A stretch of 64,000 bases of DNA, taken from Fluviispira sanaruensis. GTDB taxonomy: Bacteria; Bdellovibrionota_B; Oligoflexia; Silvanigrellales; Silvanigrellaceae. Below are positions 18,540 through 27,288 of the stretch, piece after piece. The DNA lies in assembly GCF_004295685.1 (NCBI RefSeq), contig NZ_AP019368.1, positions 2,377,501 to 2,441,500 on the forward strand. Reading direction: 5' to 3'. Under the pieces are notes generated by a model. The model saw nothing but the letters and a program-made list of their open reading frames with translations, made no database searches and was not told where the DNA came from. The translations under genes and the position numbers were made by a program. Within the stretch, counting starts at the first letter, position 1. Each line of letters starts with the position of its first letter.

Positions 18540-19634
18540 ATGACTTCCAAAGATAATTATAATTTCATGGAAGATCTCAAGCAGCAATGGCTCTCAATGA
18601 TAGATGCCATTGCTGACCCTCTTATTCTTATTGATAGTGATTATAATATTATTCGACAAAATAAAGCTTATTTTTACATGGTTGAAAACCATAAATTAGA
18701 TAATATTACAAAAATACCTGGTAATAAATGTTATAATATATTTGCAAAAAGAAATTTACCTTGTGAACATTGCCTCGTACAAAAAGTAAATGAAAATGAT
18801 AAAAATATTAAATGGACTTCAGATAGTCTAATAGAAAATAAAGAATTCGAAATACTCGTCCATTATGTACCCGCAAATGAAAAAAATAATTTAAGATATG
18901 TTGTTCATTATCGAGATATATCTGACCAGAAAAACCTGCAAAAAACATTGGCTCACTCAGACAAATTAGTTGCAATCGGAAAGCTTGCAGGTGGAGTCGC
19001 TCATGAAATAAATAGCCCACTTGCAGGAGTTTTAGCATTTACACAAATTGTCCTATCAGAAATGAATGAAGAAAATCCACACAAAGAGGATTTAGAACAA
19101 ATAGAAATTGCAGCGCGAAAGTGTAAAGAAATTGTTGAAAATTTATTAAATTTTGCTCGTCTCGAGGCTCATGTAGAAGTTAAAAATGAAATTCAATTGC
19201 TCGCTGAAATACAAAAAACAGTTAAGTTAGCTAAGGGATTATTAACCCAAAAGAATATAACAGTTGTCTGGGATATTTTAGATAATAGCGATGACACCAT
19301 TTATGGCAATAATGGTCAGATTGGCCAAATATTTCTAAATTTGATTTCTAATGCAATTCAAGCAATGAAAAATGGCGGTGTGATCGAAATTGAAAAATCA
19401 ACAGAAAATGATTTTGTCTGCATCAAAATAAAAGACACAGGCTGTGGGATTCATCCCGATATTATCAATAAAATATTCGATCCGTTTTTTACAACAAAAA
19501 CAGTCGGCGAAGGAACAGGACTCGGTCTCTCTATAACTTATTCGCTGGTTAAACAACATGGCGGAAGTATAACTGTTGAGTCTGTTATAAATGAGGGGAG
19601 TGAATTTATCCTAAAATTTCCACTTAAAAAATAA
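18540..19634 (+). CDS. PAS-domain sensor histidine kinase
   Basis: A 364-residue soluble sensor kinase. A PAS domain (about 15-125) contains the pair CEHC, then comes HisKA with GGVAHEINSPLAG and phospho-acceptor H155, and a HATPase domain with ISNAIQAM (N box), DTGCGI (G1), FDPFFTTK (F box) and GTGLGLSI (G2). All catalytic boxes look intact. It starts 18 bases after lon with no good RBS, so coupling to lon translation is possible. No response regulator is adjacent. Signal unknown; the cysteines could sense redox or a metal. Confidence 0.9.
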   Translation: MTSKDNYNFMEDLKQQWLSMIDAIADPLILIDSDYNIIRQNKAYFYMVENHKLDNITKIPGNKCYNIFAKRNLPCEHCLVQKVNENDKNIKWTSDSLIENKEFEILVHYVPANEKNNLRYVVHYRDISDQKNLQKTLAHSDKLVAIGKLAGGVAHEINSPLAGVLAFTQIVLSEMNEENPHKEDLEQIEIAARKCKEIVENLLNFARLEAHVEVKNEIQLLAEIQKTVKLAKGLLTQKNITVVWDILDNSDDTIYGNNGQIGQIFLNLISNAIQAMKNGGVIEIEKSTENDFVCIKIKDTGCGIHPDIINKIFDPFFTTKTVGEGTGLGLSITYSLVKQHGGSITVESVINEGSEFILKFPLKK

Positions 19635-19669
19635 AAAAGCCACCTCATAATAAAATGAGGTGGCTTTTT
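19634..19669. terminator. bidirectional rho-independent terminator
   Basis: A perfect 15-bp inverted repeat (GCCACCTCAT arm preceded by A-run, complementary arm followed by T-run) with a six-base loop sits between the convergent histidine kinase and rpmG genes. A/T tracts on both sides allow termination in both directions. Confidence 0.9.
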
Positions 19670-19681
19670 ATAAAAAGCAAA

Positions 19682-19849
19682 TTATTTGCTTTCTCTGTGA
19701 AGCGTATGTTTACCGCAATATTTACAGAATTTTTTGAGTTCTAGCTTCTTTGTAGAAGCTTTTTTATTTTTTGTAGTGGAATAAAGATTATTGCCAGAAC
19801 AAGAAATTTTTCCGTCACCGCTACAAATAAGCTTAATAATATCGCGCAT
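19682..19849 (-). CDS. rpmG: 50S ribosomal protein L33
   Basis: A 55-residue protein ([13 protein letters not shown]... to the end KHTLHRESK). The [18 protein letters not shown] segment is diagnostic of L33, the large-subunit zinc-ribbon protein. The C-terminal cysteines form CxxC, but the first pair is C9 and C17, seven residues apart rather than two. It is encoded alone, without the frequent secE or rpmB neighbours. It ends just before a bidirectional terminator. Confidence 0.9.
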   Translation of the reverse strand: MRDIIKLICSGDGKISCSGNNLYSTTKNKKASTKKLELKKFCKYCGKHTLHRESK

Positions 19850-20007
19850 TTAATTGACTCCTAGATTCTTTTTTTCATGTACGCGTTAAAAAAACGCAGT
19901 GGCGCAAACCCTACAAACAAAATCAACTTTTTGCAAGCAGTTTCTGCGAGTATATGATAGAGAAAATTCTTTTAAGGGTAAGAGGCACTCACTTCTAGAG
20001 GTAAAAA

Positions 20008-20982
20008 ATGCTTAAAAACAGTGCTCACATTGAAAGTCTTCTGAACGAATTCAATCTCATTCTTGAAAACTATCGCTTGGAATTGGAAACAAATCCGGCT
20101 TCTAACGACATATCCAGTGAAATATCGGAAGCTTACATGTACCCTCTCCAAGCAGGAGGAAAACGCATTCGCCCTCTCCTTGTCCTTCTTACAGCAGGTG
20201 CATTTGGTGGCAAAGAAGGGCTTAAAACAGCATTTAAAGCTGCTCTGGCTGTTGAAAAAATCCATACCTACTCATTGGTCCATGATGATCTGCCTTGCAT
20301 GGACAACGATGATTTAAGACGTGGAAAACCCACAACTCATAAGGTCTATGGTGATGCAAAAGCCCTACTTGTCGGCGATGCTTTGCTCACCCAAGCTTTC
20401 GCAGTATTAGCGGAAACTCAATATGTTCATCTGCAAAATCAGCATTATACAACATTTCTCATTCAAGCTTTGGCCAAAGGTGCGGGAGCAGAAGGGATGG
20501 TTTGGGGGCAGTGGCTTGATATATCCTTGACTGGAAACAAAAAGGTAATCTGGGAACAAATGGAAATTGTCCATAGAAATAAAACAGGTAAAATGCTGGG
20601 TACCTGTCTTGAACTTGGCTTTATCTGTGGACTCTCTGCGCAAAAATTAGAAATTAACCCCACACAATTTTTAGAAATGCGTTCTCTTATCCGCGAGGCA
20701 GGAATACGCATAGGCCTCGCTTTCCAAATCATCGATGATATTCTTGATATGACAAAATCAAGTGCAGAACTTGGAAAAACTGCCGGAAAAGATGAAGCAC
20801 AAGATAAAATGACTGCTCCGCATTTACTTGGCATGGATGATGCTGTTTCACTTTCGGCAAGCCAAACCGAAAGTGCATTGTGCATGCTAGAAAAAGTATT
20901 TGAGAATTTTTCAAATGATTTTTTAGATTATAAAACTCTCCTGATAGAGCAAATTAAATTGCTTTTGCAGCGGACTCACTAA
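20008..20982 (+). CDS. ispA: short-chain prenyl diphosphate synthase (farnesyl/geranylgeranyl type)
   Basis: A 324-residue trans-isoprenyl diphosphate synthase that condenses isopentenyl diphosphate with allylic diphosphates. The first Asp-rich motif is DDLPCMD at about 93-99 followed by LRRGKPTTHKVYG; the second is IIDDILD near 242-247. The sequence around the first motif (HTYSLVHDDLP) looks like IspA, favouring C15 product, but GGPP cannot be excluded. AGAGG is well placed before the ATG. It stands alone, not beside dxs or xseB as often seen. Confidence 0.88.
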   Translation: MLKNSAHIESLLNEFNLILENYRLELETNPASNDISSEISEAYMYPLQAGGKRIRPLLVLLTAGAFGGKEGLKTAFKAALAVEKIHTYSLVHDDLPCMDNDDLRRGKPTTHKVYGDAKALLVGDALLTQAFAVLAETQYVHLQNQHYTTFLIQALAKGAGAEGMVWGQWLDISLTGNKKVIWEQMEIVHRNKTGKMLGTCLELGFICGLSAQKLEINPTQFLEMRSLIREAGIRIGLAFQIIDDILDMTKSSAELGKTAGKDEAQDKMTAPHLLGMDDAVSLSASQTESALCMLEKVFENFSNDFLDYKTLLIEQIKLLLQRTH

Positions 20983-21021
20983 AACAATGATATTTTCTAT
21001 TATATAATGCAAATAATTCAT

Positions 21022-21081
21022 CCTCTTTTTGTTAAAATATAATTTATAATAAATTAATTTTTATATTTTAACAAAAAGAGG
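21022..21081 (+). promoter_or_regulatory. 21-bp perfect hairpin covering a ribosome binding site
   Basis: Left arm 21022-21042 and right arm 21061-21081 are perfectly complementary over 21 bp with an 18-base AT-only loop. The right arm ends with AAGAGG, the only Shine-Dalgarno-like sequence before the lipoprotein ATG at 21093. No T-run follows the right arm on the plus strand, so it does not look like an ordinary terminator for ispA. A role in controlling translation or protecting mRNA is inferred. Confidence 0.6.
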
Positions 21082-21092
21082 AAAAAAATAAA

Positions 21093-22073
21093 ATGCAAAA
21101 GAAGAGTTCTTTCTTTTATTTATTCACATTCTGTATCTTCGCATTTTTTCTTTACTCATGCATATCTACAACACCCAAACCCGTTTCAGAAGATGAAACA
21201 CAAAATGGAAGTGATGAATCTACAGCAGAAGGCAGCTCAGCGATGGGGACACAAAAAAAAGCCCCTGCACTGCCTGATTTCGACCAATTTGCGAAAATTG
21301 AGACAATAGATAATTTACAAAATATCAATAAAGACCAAGAAAAAAGACTATTAAAACTTGAAAAAGATAATAAAGCACTGATGTATCAAATCAACGATCT
21401 GAATCAGGACAATAGAATATCAAAAAAAGTTATAACTCAACTGCGAAACGATGTTTTTAGTTTAAGTGAAATAATCTCAACAAATAAAAGGGAAATAGAA
21501 ATAATTAAACGGGGTTTACGCTCTGGAATTTTCGAAGACCTTAATGTATCTAATAAATCTCCCTCAAGTTCCACTGGGCAAAGCATGCTTCCAGATATCC
21601 TAGAAAGCCGCTATGCGCTTGAAGAAAGACCTAGCTCAATTGCAAAAGACCCTGGAAAAATGGAGATGACGCAGGCTTCATCTAACCCGATGAGTGCGGC
21701 ACAATTATTAGCTAAAGCAGAAATTAAGATTCAACAAGCTCAATTCGGAGAAGCAATAGTTGCTCTTGAAGAAATGAAAAAAAACTTTCCTAATTATGAT
21801 GACTCTGGGAAATCCAATATTTTAGCTGCTGAAGCATGGTTAAGAATGAGCGAGTACAACAATGTTTTAAATGAATTAAAGACATTTTATTTAAAATATC
21901 CGGCCAGTCATGAACTCTCACATGCTAAACTGCTAGAAGGACAAACTTATGAAAAAATGGACAGAAAAAATAAGGCTTCCGATCTATATCAAGAGGTCAT
22001 TGCTCTTGCCCCGCAAAGCAATGACGCACAAAATGCGAGAGAAGGTATGCTCAGAATGCGTGATTCAAAATGA
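21093..22073 (+). CDS. lipoprotein with coiled coil and C-terminal TPR repeats (CpoB/YbgF-like)
   Basis: A 326-residue predicted lipoprotein: hydrophobic signal to residue 22 with lipobox LYSC and lipidated C23. A low-complexity Ser/Glu stretch follows, then a coiled coil (about 65-150) and a TPR-like region from about 200 (AAQLLAKAEIKIQQAQFGEA, AEAWLRMSEYNNVL, KLLEGQTYEKMDRKNKASDL). This order resembles CpoB/YbgF of the Tol-Pal envelope system. No tol or pal gene is nearby. Translation may be controlled by the upstream hairpin. Confidence 0.7.
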   Translation: MQKKSSFFYLFTFCIFAFFLYSCISTTPKPVSEDETQNGSDESTAEGSSAMGTQKKAPALPDFDQFAKIETIDNLQNINKDQEKRLLKLEKDNKALMYQINDLNQDNRISKKVITQLRNDVFSLSEIISTNKREIEIIKRGLRSGIFEDLNVSNKSPSSSTGQSMLPDILESRYALEERPSSIAKDPGKMEMTQASSNPMSAAQLLAKAEIKIQQAQFGEAIVALEEMKKNFPNYDDSGKSNILAAEAWLRMSEYNNVLNELKTFYLKYPASHELSHAKLLEGQTYEKMDRKNKASDLYQEVIALAPQSNDAQNAREGMLRMRDSK

Positions 22074-22250
22074 AATGCAATATTATTAAAGAATTAACTT
22101 GATAGTAAATGAATATTTACTCACTATCTCAGAATGGATATTTATTTCTCCAATGACTAGTACGCTCATTAAGTATATATAATTATTAATTTTTGTATAA
22201 TATTTCCTCTTCATTTTAAATTGTAAGTCTAAAAAGAATTGAGTTTTTTC

Positions 22251-22279
22251 TTGCACTTTAGCTAAGATCATGTTATGTC
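22251..22279 (+). promoter_or_regulatory. candidate promoter of the small RNA
   Basis: TTGCAC and TATGTC are separated by 17 bases, placing a transcription start near 22286. The -10 match is only moderate. Confidence 0.35.
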
Positions 22280-22285
22280 TTCGGC

Positions 22286-22476
22286 ATGGAAACCTACAAG
22301 GTAACCCAAGGATATTGTCGTTCGGACAGTATTTTTGTCCTTCCTTAAAAGAGAATAATAACCTTCCTTTTGAACTCTTGCCTTAGCATTGTCCTTTCTC
22401 ATTTTCCTATCACATTCTCTCCACCGAGAGACGACGAAGCCGCCGGTTTCCGAACAAAACGGCGGCTTATTTTTTT
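22286..22476 (+). ncRNA. candidate structured small RNA
   Basis: This stretch has a promoter-like sequence upstream, no credible ORF, and several stems: a 7-bp stem with one G-U pair around 22313-22331, nested in an AAGGA/TCCTT pair; an AAGAG/CTCTT stem around 22349-22379; CTCTC-CACC-GAGAG at 22417-22430; and a strong terminator. Pyrimidine-rich segments such as CCTTCCTT and ACCTTCCTTTTG lie outside or in loops and resemble anti-Shine-Dalgarno sequences. It does not match tmRNA, SRP RNA or RNase P as I know them; a divergent 6S RNA is possible. Confidence 0.4.
22437..22476 (+). terminator. rho-independent terminator
   Basis: AAGCCGCCG pairs perfectly with CGGCGGCTT across a 14-base loop and is followed by ATTTTTTT. 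It is the most GC-rich stem in its neighbourhood and ends the putative small RNA. Confidence 0.9.
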
Positions 22477-22491
22477 GTGTCTTTATAAAAA

Positions 22492-22785
22492 CTACAATGT
22501 TTTTGTCACACCTGTTTTTTCGAAGACTTCTTCTTTTGCAAATTTTCTTAATTTAATTAAATTTTGATCTATTTTTTCAACATTTCTCGAAATGGTAGAG
22601 ATCATATCATTAAAGTTTTCATGATCGAATTTGGGATCGGTATATTTCTTTTCTTTTACATCATCACTCAATTCTTCTAAAAAACCTTTCGTGACAAAAA
22701 GCGCATTATTGATATCATGAATAATCTCTCTTAAACGCAAACTAACCATGTTAACAATTGCTTCTGGTGTTTGCATTTCAGACAT
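22492..22785 (-). CDS. small protein resembling an isolated histidine-kinase dimerisation domain
   Basis: A 97-residue helical protein. The segment REIIHDINNALFVTKGFLEE looks like the H-box helix of HisKA-type kinases, and a second long helix follows (NDMISTISRNVEKIDQNLIK). There is no ATP-binding domain, so if phosphorylated it would act as a phosphotransfer or docking protein. AAGGAG precedes the ATG. It lies 43 bases after pepA in the same direction and may share its mRNA. Function is inferred only. Confidence 0.6.
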   Translation of the reverse strand: MSEMQTPEAIVNMVSLRLREIIHDINNALFVTKGFLEELSDDVKEKKYTDPKFDHENFNDMISTISRNVEKIDQNLIKLRKFAKEEVFEKTGVTKTL

Positions 22786-22828
22786 AAATCTTTTGCTCCT
22801 TATTAAAAAAGAACTTAATTAATTTATA

Positions 22829-24391
22829 TTAAGAGAGTTTTTGACTTTTTGAAATGTAATTTTCAATCGCTTTTGTCACTAGCCTGACACATTTACCAGT
22901 CGGACCACTTTCTGACCAGAGACTTATTGGACGATCCGACCACATAAAGGTATCAATGTGGTTCCATTTATCAATTGTTACAAATTTTTTGAGAAAAAGG
23001 GCCGCAGTTATGGATCCCGCATAGCTAGATACACTTCCATTCATAAAATCGGCTACAGAAGAGTCAAAATAAGAGCCATAGTCATCGGGTAATGGCATTG
23101 ACCAAACCCAATCTCCCGTTTCAATTGCCGCAGCCTGCAGCATATCCGTAGTCTCAGAATGATTGCCAAAAAGTGAATCAACTGCAGTTCCCAAAGAGAC
23201 CCGCGCTGCACCTGTAAGTGTCGCTAAATCTATGAGCCAATTGGGCTTTTCTTCGCAAGCAAGCGCAATTGCATCGGCTAAAACAAGTCGACCTTCGGCG
23301 TCCGTATTATCGATTTCAACCTGCAAACCATTTCTTGCTTTATAAATATCTCCTGGACGCATTGCCTCACATGAAATCATATTTTCAGCTAAAGGCAACC
23401 AACAGGTTAAATGCATAGGTAAATTCATTCGGGCGCAGGCCACAAAAATTCCCAAAGCCGCTGCAGCTCCTCCCATATCTTTTTTCATGTTACGCATATT
23501 GGACGAAGGTTTTATATCATAGCCACCCGAGTCAAAAGTTATTCCTTTGCCAACCAAGGCAATGTGAGGAATATTTTGTGCCAACTTTTTAGGAGAGTAA
23601 GTTAATTTAATCAGTCTAGGCTTAACCGCACTGCCTTTTCCAACAGCACAAATAAGCCCACAGCCCTCTTTTTCAAGTTTTGCATAATCCCAATTCTCTA
23701 GCTGAATATGATTGGGATCTTTCGCCTTTTCACATTCATTCTTGACCAAAAGCCTAAGAATGACTTCAAAAGTTTCTGGATTTAATAAATTGGGCGGCAT
23801 ATTGATAAAAGTTCTTGTGTAAGTCATTGCATCGGAAAGAGCAATTGCCCGATTAAAACAGTCTTGTGAAAATATTTTTTCAGATAGAATGATCTTTTTT
23901 TGTTGTTCATTTTTCTCTGTTATTTTTTTAATTTTATTTGAAATTGATTTTTGCAGGAGGCCAACTATAAATTCAGAATTATTGTCTAAAATAAGATTTT
24001 TAATATCATCAGATAAAGATACTAAAAATGCATAAGCATTTTGCTTCTGAATGAGATACGAAGTGATTTGTAAGGATAATATACTGCCAATGTAACTTGC
24101 TATATGTGCTCTACCTGGTTTCTCATGGGATAATTTTTTCGGTTCATTTTTTGGAACAACAAAAAAAAACTCTTTGCCATTTGAATCGTACGGATAAAGA
24201 GTCTTTAATTTAAATTCGCCAAAAATCTTGCGAGCAAACAAATATAACGATGAATTTCGATAAAATTCATCTTCACTTAATATATTGATTAATATACTAT
24301 CTGTTCCTTTGGCAAAGCTATTATATTCTACATCAGATAACAATTCTACATTTAATGAAGATGATAACAAATAATCCGAAAAAAAATTCAT
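22829..24391 (-). CDS. pepA: leucyl aminopeptidase, M17 family
   Basis: A 520-residue metallo-aminopeptidase that removes N-terminal residues from peptides. The C-terminal catalytic domain shows VGKGITFDSGGYDIKP (metal-binding lysine and aspartate), KKDMGGAAA, and the M17 signature NTDAEGRLVLADA near 361-373. The N-terminal domain is divergent, as usual. The start overlaps the stop of the upstream lytic transglycosylase gene by four bases (ATGA), indicating translational coupling and perhaps a shared role in handling wall peptides. Confidence 0.92.
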   Translation of the reverse strand: MNFFSDYLLSSSLNVELLSDVEYNSFAKGTDSILINILSEDEFYRNSSLYLFARKIFGEFKLKTLYPYDSNGKEFFFVVPKNEPKKLSHEKPGRAHIASYIGSILSLQITSYLIQKQNAYAFLVSLSDDIKNLILDNNSEFIVGLLQKSISNKIKKITEKNEQQKKIILSEKIFSQDCFNRAIALSDAMTYTRTFINMPPNLLNPETFEVILRLLVKNECEKAKDPNHIQLENWDYAKLEKEGCGLICAVGKGSAVKPRLIKLTYSPKKLAQNIPHIALVGKGITFDSGGYDIKPSSNMRNMKKDMGGAAAALGIFVACARMNLPMHLTCWLPLAENMISCEAMRPGDIYKARNGLQVEIDNTDAEGRLVLADAIALACEEKPNWLIDLATLTGAARVSLGTAVDSLFGNHSETTDMLQAAAIETGDWVWSMPLPDDYGSYFDSSVADFMNGSVSSYAGSITAALFLKKFVTIDKWNHIDTFMWSDRPISLWSESGPTGKCVRLVTKAIENYISKSQKLS

Positions 24392-25707
24392 TTTAATTTT
24401 CCACCCTGTGAACTGAGAAGCGTACGTTTAAGTACGGTTCTGGATTCTCCTTTTTTTGCTAAGACAATGTATCTTTGCATAGCTACCTTACGGGCTGCAA
24501 GGAACTGAGCATAAAAATTGGTAGAAGCAAATTTAAATGAAGGCGAATCGTAGTGATCAATTATTTTGCATAAATCACGAGAACCTGTTTCCGATATCGC
24601 ACGCAACATCCCATTAACACCATGATTATAAGCAGTTAAAGTCAAAGGCCAGCTTTGTATTTTTTCATAATCGGATTTTAATATCTTCATAGCTACACGA
24701 GTCGAAATTTTTGGATCTGTTCTTTTGCTCACAGCCGCATCACCTTCTATGTGGCGCATTGTGCCTGGCATGATCTGCCAAAGCCCTTCTGCACCCACTT
24801 TAGAACCGGCTCTTGAATTATAGCTACTCTCAACATGTGGTAAATAAGCTAAATCTAAAGGCAGAGAGCTTTTCTTAATTTCAGGAAAAATAACTGGCAT
24901 ATGAATAAGACTGCGCTGTATTCCTTCTTCAAATTGTGATTTCAGACCTGATTGAATGCGAATATTGTCTTGCGCTATTATTAGATTTCTCTGCGTTAAC
25001 TCCCCTTTACGAAAGAGTTTTGCAATATTTTTTTCAGCAGTTGTCCATTTCTTTGGAGTTTTCAATTTTTTAGAAAGACTATCCAATAAATTAACATATT
25101 TTTCCCGCTCATTTTTCACAAATTGTGTTCTTAAAGCTGCATTTTGTGGTATTTTTATTTTTGCATAAACACGATTTAGTTTATCTTTATCGTGAATAAA
25201 AGCTTCATTTGTATCAATTTCTATATAAACTCTTTTCCAAAAATTAACATTATCAACGATGCAGGGGAGCATTGGAAACTTTTCGTTGTTTACGGGTGCT
25301 TTTTTTATTGATGCTATTTCTTTTTCTTTTTTTTTAACTTGAATTGAGCTGACTTGAATATTTTTTTGAGTCGGCTTTACTCTTAATGATTCCGGTGGAG
25401 GAGGAATTTTAAAAAGATTTTTATTTTTAATTCCTTGATTTTCAGCAATAACAACTTTATCAATTCTCTTATTTTTCTCTTGGATTATACCAACTTTTTT
25501 ATTATTAACAGAATTATTTTTTAATTCTGAGCCTAAATTTTGATTGACAAGTGGATTGTAATAAAGCACTGGATGTTTGCCTTCTTCTGGCGGCAAATCA
25601 ATTTTGAGATCCAACGCAAACGTTTTTGCAAACAGAGCAACCTGCGAAATTATTACAATCGTAGAGAAAACTGACTTTCGGTTCATTTGCAAATTTTTCA
25701 GAAACAT
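24388..25707 (-). CDS. lytic transglycosylase, MltD-like SLT domain
   Basis: A 439-residue exported protein that should cleave peptidoglycan glycan strands to 1,6-anhydro products. An N-terminal signal (hydrophobic to about residue 30, ending TFA) precedes a Lys/Asn-rich linker. The SLT domain has LAYLPHVESSYNSRAGS with the catalytic glutamate, VGAEGLWQIMPGT and LTAYNHGVNGM. No LysM repeats are seen at the C-terminus, unlike typical MltD. GAGG precedes the ATG. It is co-translated with the M17 aminopeptidase. Confidence 0.88.
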   Translation of the reverse strand: MFLKNLQMNRKSVFSTIVIISQVALFAKTFALDLKIDLPPEEGKHPVLYYNPLVNQNLGSELKNNSVNNKKVGIIQEKNKRIDKVVIAENQGIKNKNLFKIPPPPESLRVKPTQKNIQVSSIQVKKKEKEIASIKKAPVNNEKFPMLPCIVDNVNFWKRVYIEIDTNEAFIHDKDKLNRVYAKIKIPQNAALRTQFVKNEREKYVNLLDSLSKKLKTPKKWTTAEKNIAKLFRKGELTQRNLIIAQDNIRIQSGLKSQFEEGIQRSLIHMPVIFPEIKKSSLPLDLAYLPHVESSYNSRAGSKVGAEGLWQIMPGTMRHIEGDAAVSKRTDPKISTRVAMKILKSDYEKIQSWPLTLTAYNHGVNGMLRAISETGSRDLCKIIDHYDSPSFKFASTNFYAQFLAARKVAMQRYIVLAKKGESRTVLKRTLLSSQGGKLK

Positions 25708-25772
25708 ATTAAATCCTCGGAAAGAAGCAGATTTCTGCTTCTAGCTTAAAACAACAACATGAAAGGCATAGT

Positions 25773-26528
25773 ATGTTTCGCATATTTAAGTGGTTTTTAC
25801 CAGTCTTTTTTAGCGTGCTATTGCTTTTCATACTTGAGCTGATCCTGCAAAAAGCTAAAGTACCAAATTATATTATCCCACTTCCATCTCAAGTTTTCGA
25901 TGTGTTACTGACTGACTGGGAAACAATTTTACAGAATACATCCACAACTTTAAAAGAATGGATGATGGGTGTCGCTCTTGCTATTTTACTTGGTTTAATC
26001 CTTTCAATTTGTTCCTTTAGATCAAAAATATTTCATTCGTTTATATCACCTATTTTAATTATTTCTCAAAGTGTCCCTTATCTTGTTTTCACTCCTATAC
26101 TTATGATTTGGTTTGGTTTAGGAATTGCTCCAAAAGTTATTTTAGTTGTATTGACCTGTTCATTTCCAATTTCACTTGTTTTACAACATGATCTTCTTGA
26201 AGCTAAAAAAGAATATCACCTTGTTGTCGAAATGCTTTATATTAAACCAATAAAAGCTTTTATTCATATTTATCTACCCTATTCATTACCAGGTTTTTTT
26301 AATGCTTTAAAAATCAGCGTAAGTTATTCATTTGGCTCCGCAGCTTTGGCTGAACTTATGGGCAGCGAAAACGGTCTTGGAGTTTATTTGTTACGTTCTC
26401 AATCAACATACAGAACTGATAAAATGCTTGCAGCCGTCTTTGTTATAGTATTGATAAGTATTGCAAGCACATCTTTTGTATCACTTATACAAAAAAAAGT
26501 TATCTTTTGGAAAACCGCAAAGCATTGA
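25773..26528 (+). CDS. ABC transporter permease, SsuC/TauC/ThiX type
   Basis: A 251-residue inner-membrane protein with about six membrane segments. The EAA-type loop appears around residues 140-165 (DLLEAKKEYHLVVEMLY ... IYLPYSLPGFFNALKISV), where the ATPase docks. The pattern fits the nitrate/sulfonate/taurine/HMP importer group. The ATPase gene follows after 20 bases; no substrate-binding protein is encoded nearby, so the substrate is unknown. Confidence 0.85.
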   Translation: MFRIFKWFLPVFFSVLLLFILELILQKAKVPNYIIPLPSQVFDVLLTDWETILQNTSTTLKEWMMGVALAILLGLILSICSFRSKIFHSFISPILIISQSVPYLVFTPILMIWFGLGIAPKVILVVLTCSFPISLVLQHDLLEAKKEYHLVVEMLYIKPIKAFIHIYLPYSLPGFFNALKISVSYSFGSAALAELMGSENGLGVYLLRSQSTYRTDKMLAAVFVIVLISIASTSFVSLIQKKVIFWKTAKH

Positions 26529-26548
26529 ATAAATAGGTAATTTAAATT

Positions 26549-27286
26549 ATGATTCAGATTAATATAGATAAATATTCCTATAAAAATAAAATACCTGTTA
26601 TTAAAAATTTAAATATTTCCTTATTAGAAGGACAAATCACAACTTTGATTGGAGCATCAGGCTGTGGGAAGTCAACATTTCTGCGCGTTCTTATGGGTAT
26701 GGAAACTGGGGCAGTTGGCCATATTTTACATAATAATAATTCATATAATTTTAAGGAGTGGAGTTCTAAACAAACATTATTTTCAATGGTACCACAAACC
26801 CCTTTACTCTTTCCCTGGAAAAATATTCTTGAAAATATAAAATTAGCAATTACGAAAAAAAAGGAAATTTCGGAAAATAAAAATAAAAATGAAATTGCAA
26901 TAAATGCTTTAAAAATTGTGCAAATGCATGAGCATGCTTTAAAATATCCAGATGAGATTTCCCTCGGAATGGCACAACGCGTTTCCTTTGCCAGAGCACT
27001 TGTGCTCGATACAAAAGCTATATTATTAGATGAGCCCTTTGCTTCTTTAGATGCACATACAAGACGTCTGTTACAGGATTGGTTACGCATAAAAATAAAA
27101 GAAACCGGTAAATACGCCATTCTCGTCACTCACGATGTGCGCGAAGCTCTTTTACTTTCAAATGAAATTAATGTTTTACAAGGCTCGCCAGCGGAAGTTT
27201 ATAGAAAATTCCATTCTGATGAAATATTATCTGCTGATAAAAACTTAGAAGATGATATTTTATTGATTCTAGGAAAAAAAATTTAA
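26549..27286 (+). CDS. ABC transporter ATP-binding protein
   Basis: A 245-residue ATPase partner of the preceding permease. Walker A is GASGCGKST (about 37-45), the signature is SLGMAQRVSFARAL (a variant of LSGGQ), Walker B is AILLDEPFASLD, and the switch histidine is in LVTHDVREA. The family imports sulfonates, taurine, nitrate or thiamine precursors; nothing here selects one. Confidence 0.9.
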   Translation: MIQINIDKYSYKNKIPVIKNLNISLLEGQITTLIGASGCGKSTFLRVLMGMETGAVGHILHNNNSYNFKEWSSKQTLFSMVPQTPLLFPWKNILENIKLAITKKKEISENKNKNEIAINALKIVQMHEHALKYPDEISLGMAQRVSFARALVLDTKAILLDEPFASLDAHTRRLLQDWLRIKIKETGKYAILVTHDVREALLLSNEINVLQGSPAEVYRKFHSDEILSADKNLEDDILLILGKKI

Positions 27287-27288
27287 AC

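Noticed and set aside
21022-21081. Rho-independent terminator for ispA
   Set aside because: No T-run follows the right arm; the next bases are A-rich and lead into the lipoprotein start.
22099-22200. 27-residue ORF after the TPR lipoprotein
   Set aside because: It needs a TTG start, has no RBS and lies in a region with an imperfect hairpin that is more likely a transcript end.
22286-22476. tmRNA, SRP RNA or RNase P RNA
   Set aside because: No tRNA-like end, no GGAAG-type SRP tetraloop domain, and the length is too short for RNase P.
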